The position numbers were made by a program, and so were the translations under genes. Positions 63,758 through 64,000 of a DNA stretch of 64,000 bases are shown one piece after another. Source of the stretch: Oscillatoriophycideae cyanobacterium NC_groundwater_1537_Pr4_S-0.65um_50_18 (GTDB lineage Bacteria; Cyanobacteriota; Cyanobacteriia; Elainellales; Elainellaceae). The DNA lies in assembly GCA_016208305.1 (NCBI GenBank), contig JACQYI010000071.1:1-64000 (forward strand), given 5' to 3'. The notes under the pieces were generated by a model, which worked only from the letters and a program-made list of their open reading frames with translations, did no database searches and was not told the DNA's origin. Position 1 is the stretch's first letter; each line of letters opens with the position of its first letter.

Positions 63758-64000
63758 GTGAAAATGCCTGTCTTTTCCACGTATCTCAATCGTTTCAAGT
63801 TCCGATCGCTATACAGTGCTCTTTGTATCATTAGTATAACCTTTATCGTTGGCTGTACCAATCCTGCCGTTTATATTCAAACCACTACCGCAACTGAAAC
63901 AGTAGCCGTCGCTGACCCCAGCGGACTCAAGACTGTCCATCTGGGCTTTAGTGCTTGGCCGGGATGGTTTCCCTGGCAAATTGCCCAAGAAAAGGGCATT
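63758..64000 (+). CDS. ABC transporter substrate-binding lipoprotein, probably for guanidine (partial, 5' end)
   Basis: The first 81 codons of a lipoprotein: helix ALCIISITFIVGC with lipobox Cys (about 33), a Thr-rich linker, then VHLGFSAWPGWFPWQIAQEKGI, the start of an NrtA/SsuA/TauA-type binding domain. In Synechocystis the gene after the gdmH-hypA-hypB homologues (Sll1080) encodes such a protein of a guanidine-linked importer. GTG 63758 follows GGAGGA by 4 nt; ATG 63764 is the alternative start. The gene is cut by the window end. Confidence 0.82.
   Translation, partial: MKMPVFSTYLNRFKFRSLYSALCIISITFIVGCTNPAVYIQTTTATETVAVADPSGLKTVHLGFSAWPGWFPWQIAQEKGI

Noticed and set aside
1-64000. tRNA or rRNA genes
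   Set aside because: Reading both strands for T-loop and acceptor patterns found none outside coding sequence; short matches such as TTCGAA were inside genes.

Overview
The window is chromosomal DNA from a cyanobacterium, most likely a filamentous or Leptolyngbya-like lineage. It starts inside a photosystem II D2 gene and carries two SLH/OprB outer-membrane porins, the principal sigma factor SigA, cobalamin genes and many cyanobacterial conserved genes. The DNA is full of the HIP1 octamer GCGATCGC, typical of cyanobacteria. No tRNA, rRNA, CRISPR array, prophage or intact insertion sequence was seen.

Layout. 1-5.7 kb: 3' end of a stand-alone psbD, a small-ORF transcript with its own terminator, two paralogous porins and an Rrf2 regulator. 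5.7-12.5 kb: a MacAB-like efflux operon (minus strand), a secreted four-repeat protein and an OmpR-type two-component system. 12.5-19.1 kb: an NhaP-type antiporter with an RCK domain, MltA, an acetyltransferase, a GT1 glycosyltransferase and a NurA-domain protein. 19.2-26.7 kb: a possible small membrane protein, lipid-sugar glycosyltransferases (GT2, GT39-like), trpD, a Tat-exported phosphoesterase and panB. 27.8-37.7 kb: sigA, an unknown conserved-looking protein, UbiD plus fructosamine kinase, a NYN-domain protein, a thioredoxin-TPR protein and an SpkB-like kinase. 37.7-43.4 kb: divergent cobN and cbiA. 43.9-49.3 kb: an exopolysaccharide operon (GT4, WbaP-like transferase, Wzy/ligase-like protein, CFA-type methyltransferase). 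49.4-52.5 kb: a small DMT transporter with a divergent MarR regulator and its operator, then typA. 52.9-60.5 kb: bestrophin, a BMP-type (nucleoside-like) ABC importer interrupted by a Uma2 gene, and an MlaE permease.

The most notable system is at 60.8-64.0 kb: a guanidine-utilisation locus. A perfect NtcA-type promoter (GTA-N8-TAC, 22 nt, TAN3T) is followed within about 30 nt by a guanidine-I (ykkC) riboswitch with an unusually long internal arm and a terminator that captures the aptamer's 3' side. Next come a guanidine hydrolase (GdmH) gene, HypA-like and HypB-like nickel chaperones, and the start of an ABC substrate-binding lipoprotein. Together they would import guanidine, hydrolyse it with a nickel enzyme, and switch on only when guanidine is present and nitrogen is scarce.

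Between the genes lie several repeat classes: (i) long near-perfect palindromes with GC-rich centres and differing arms, some flanked by an inward-pointing CTCRGTAGATYG motif; (ii) three copies of a non-coding element of about 100 bp with conserved ends; (iii) at least a dozen short tandem duplications of 11-19 bp. None of these is explained by the genes.
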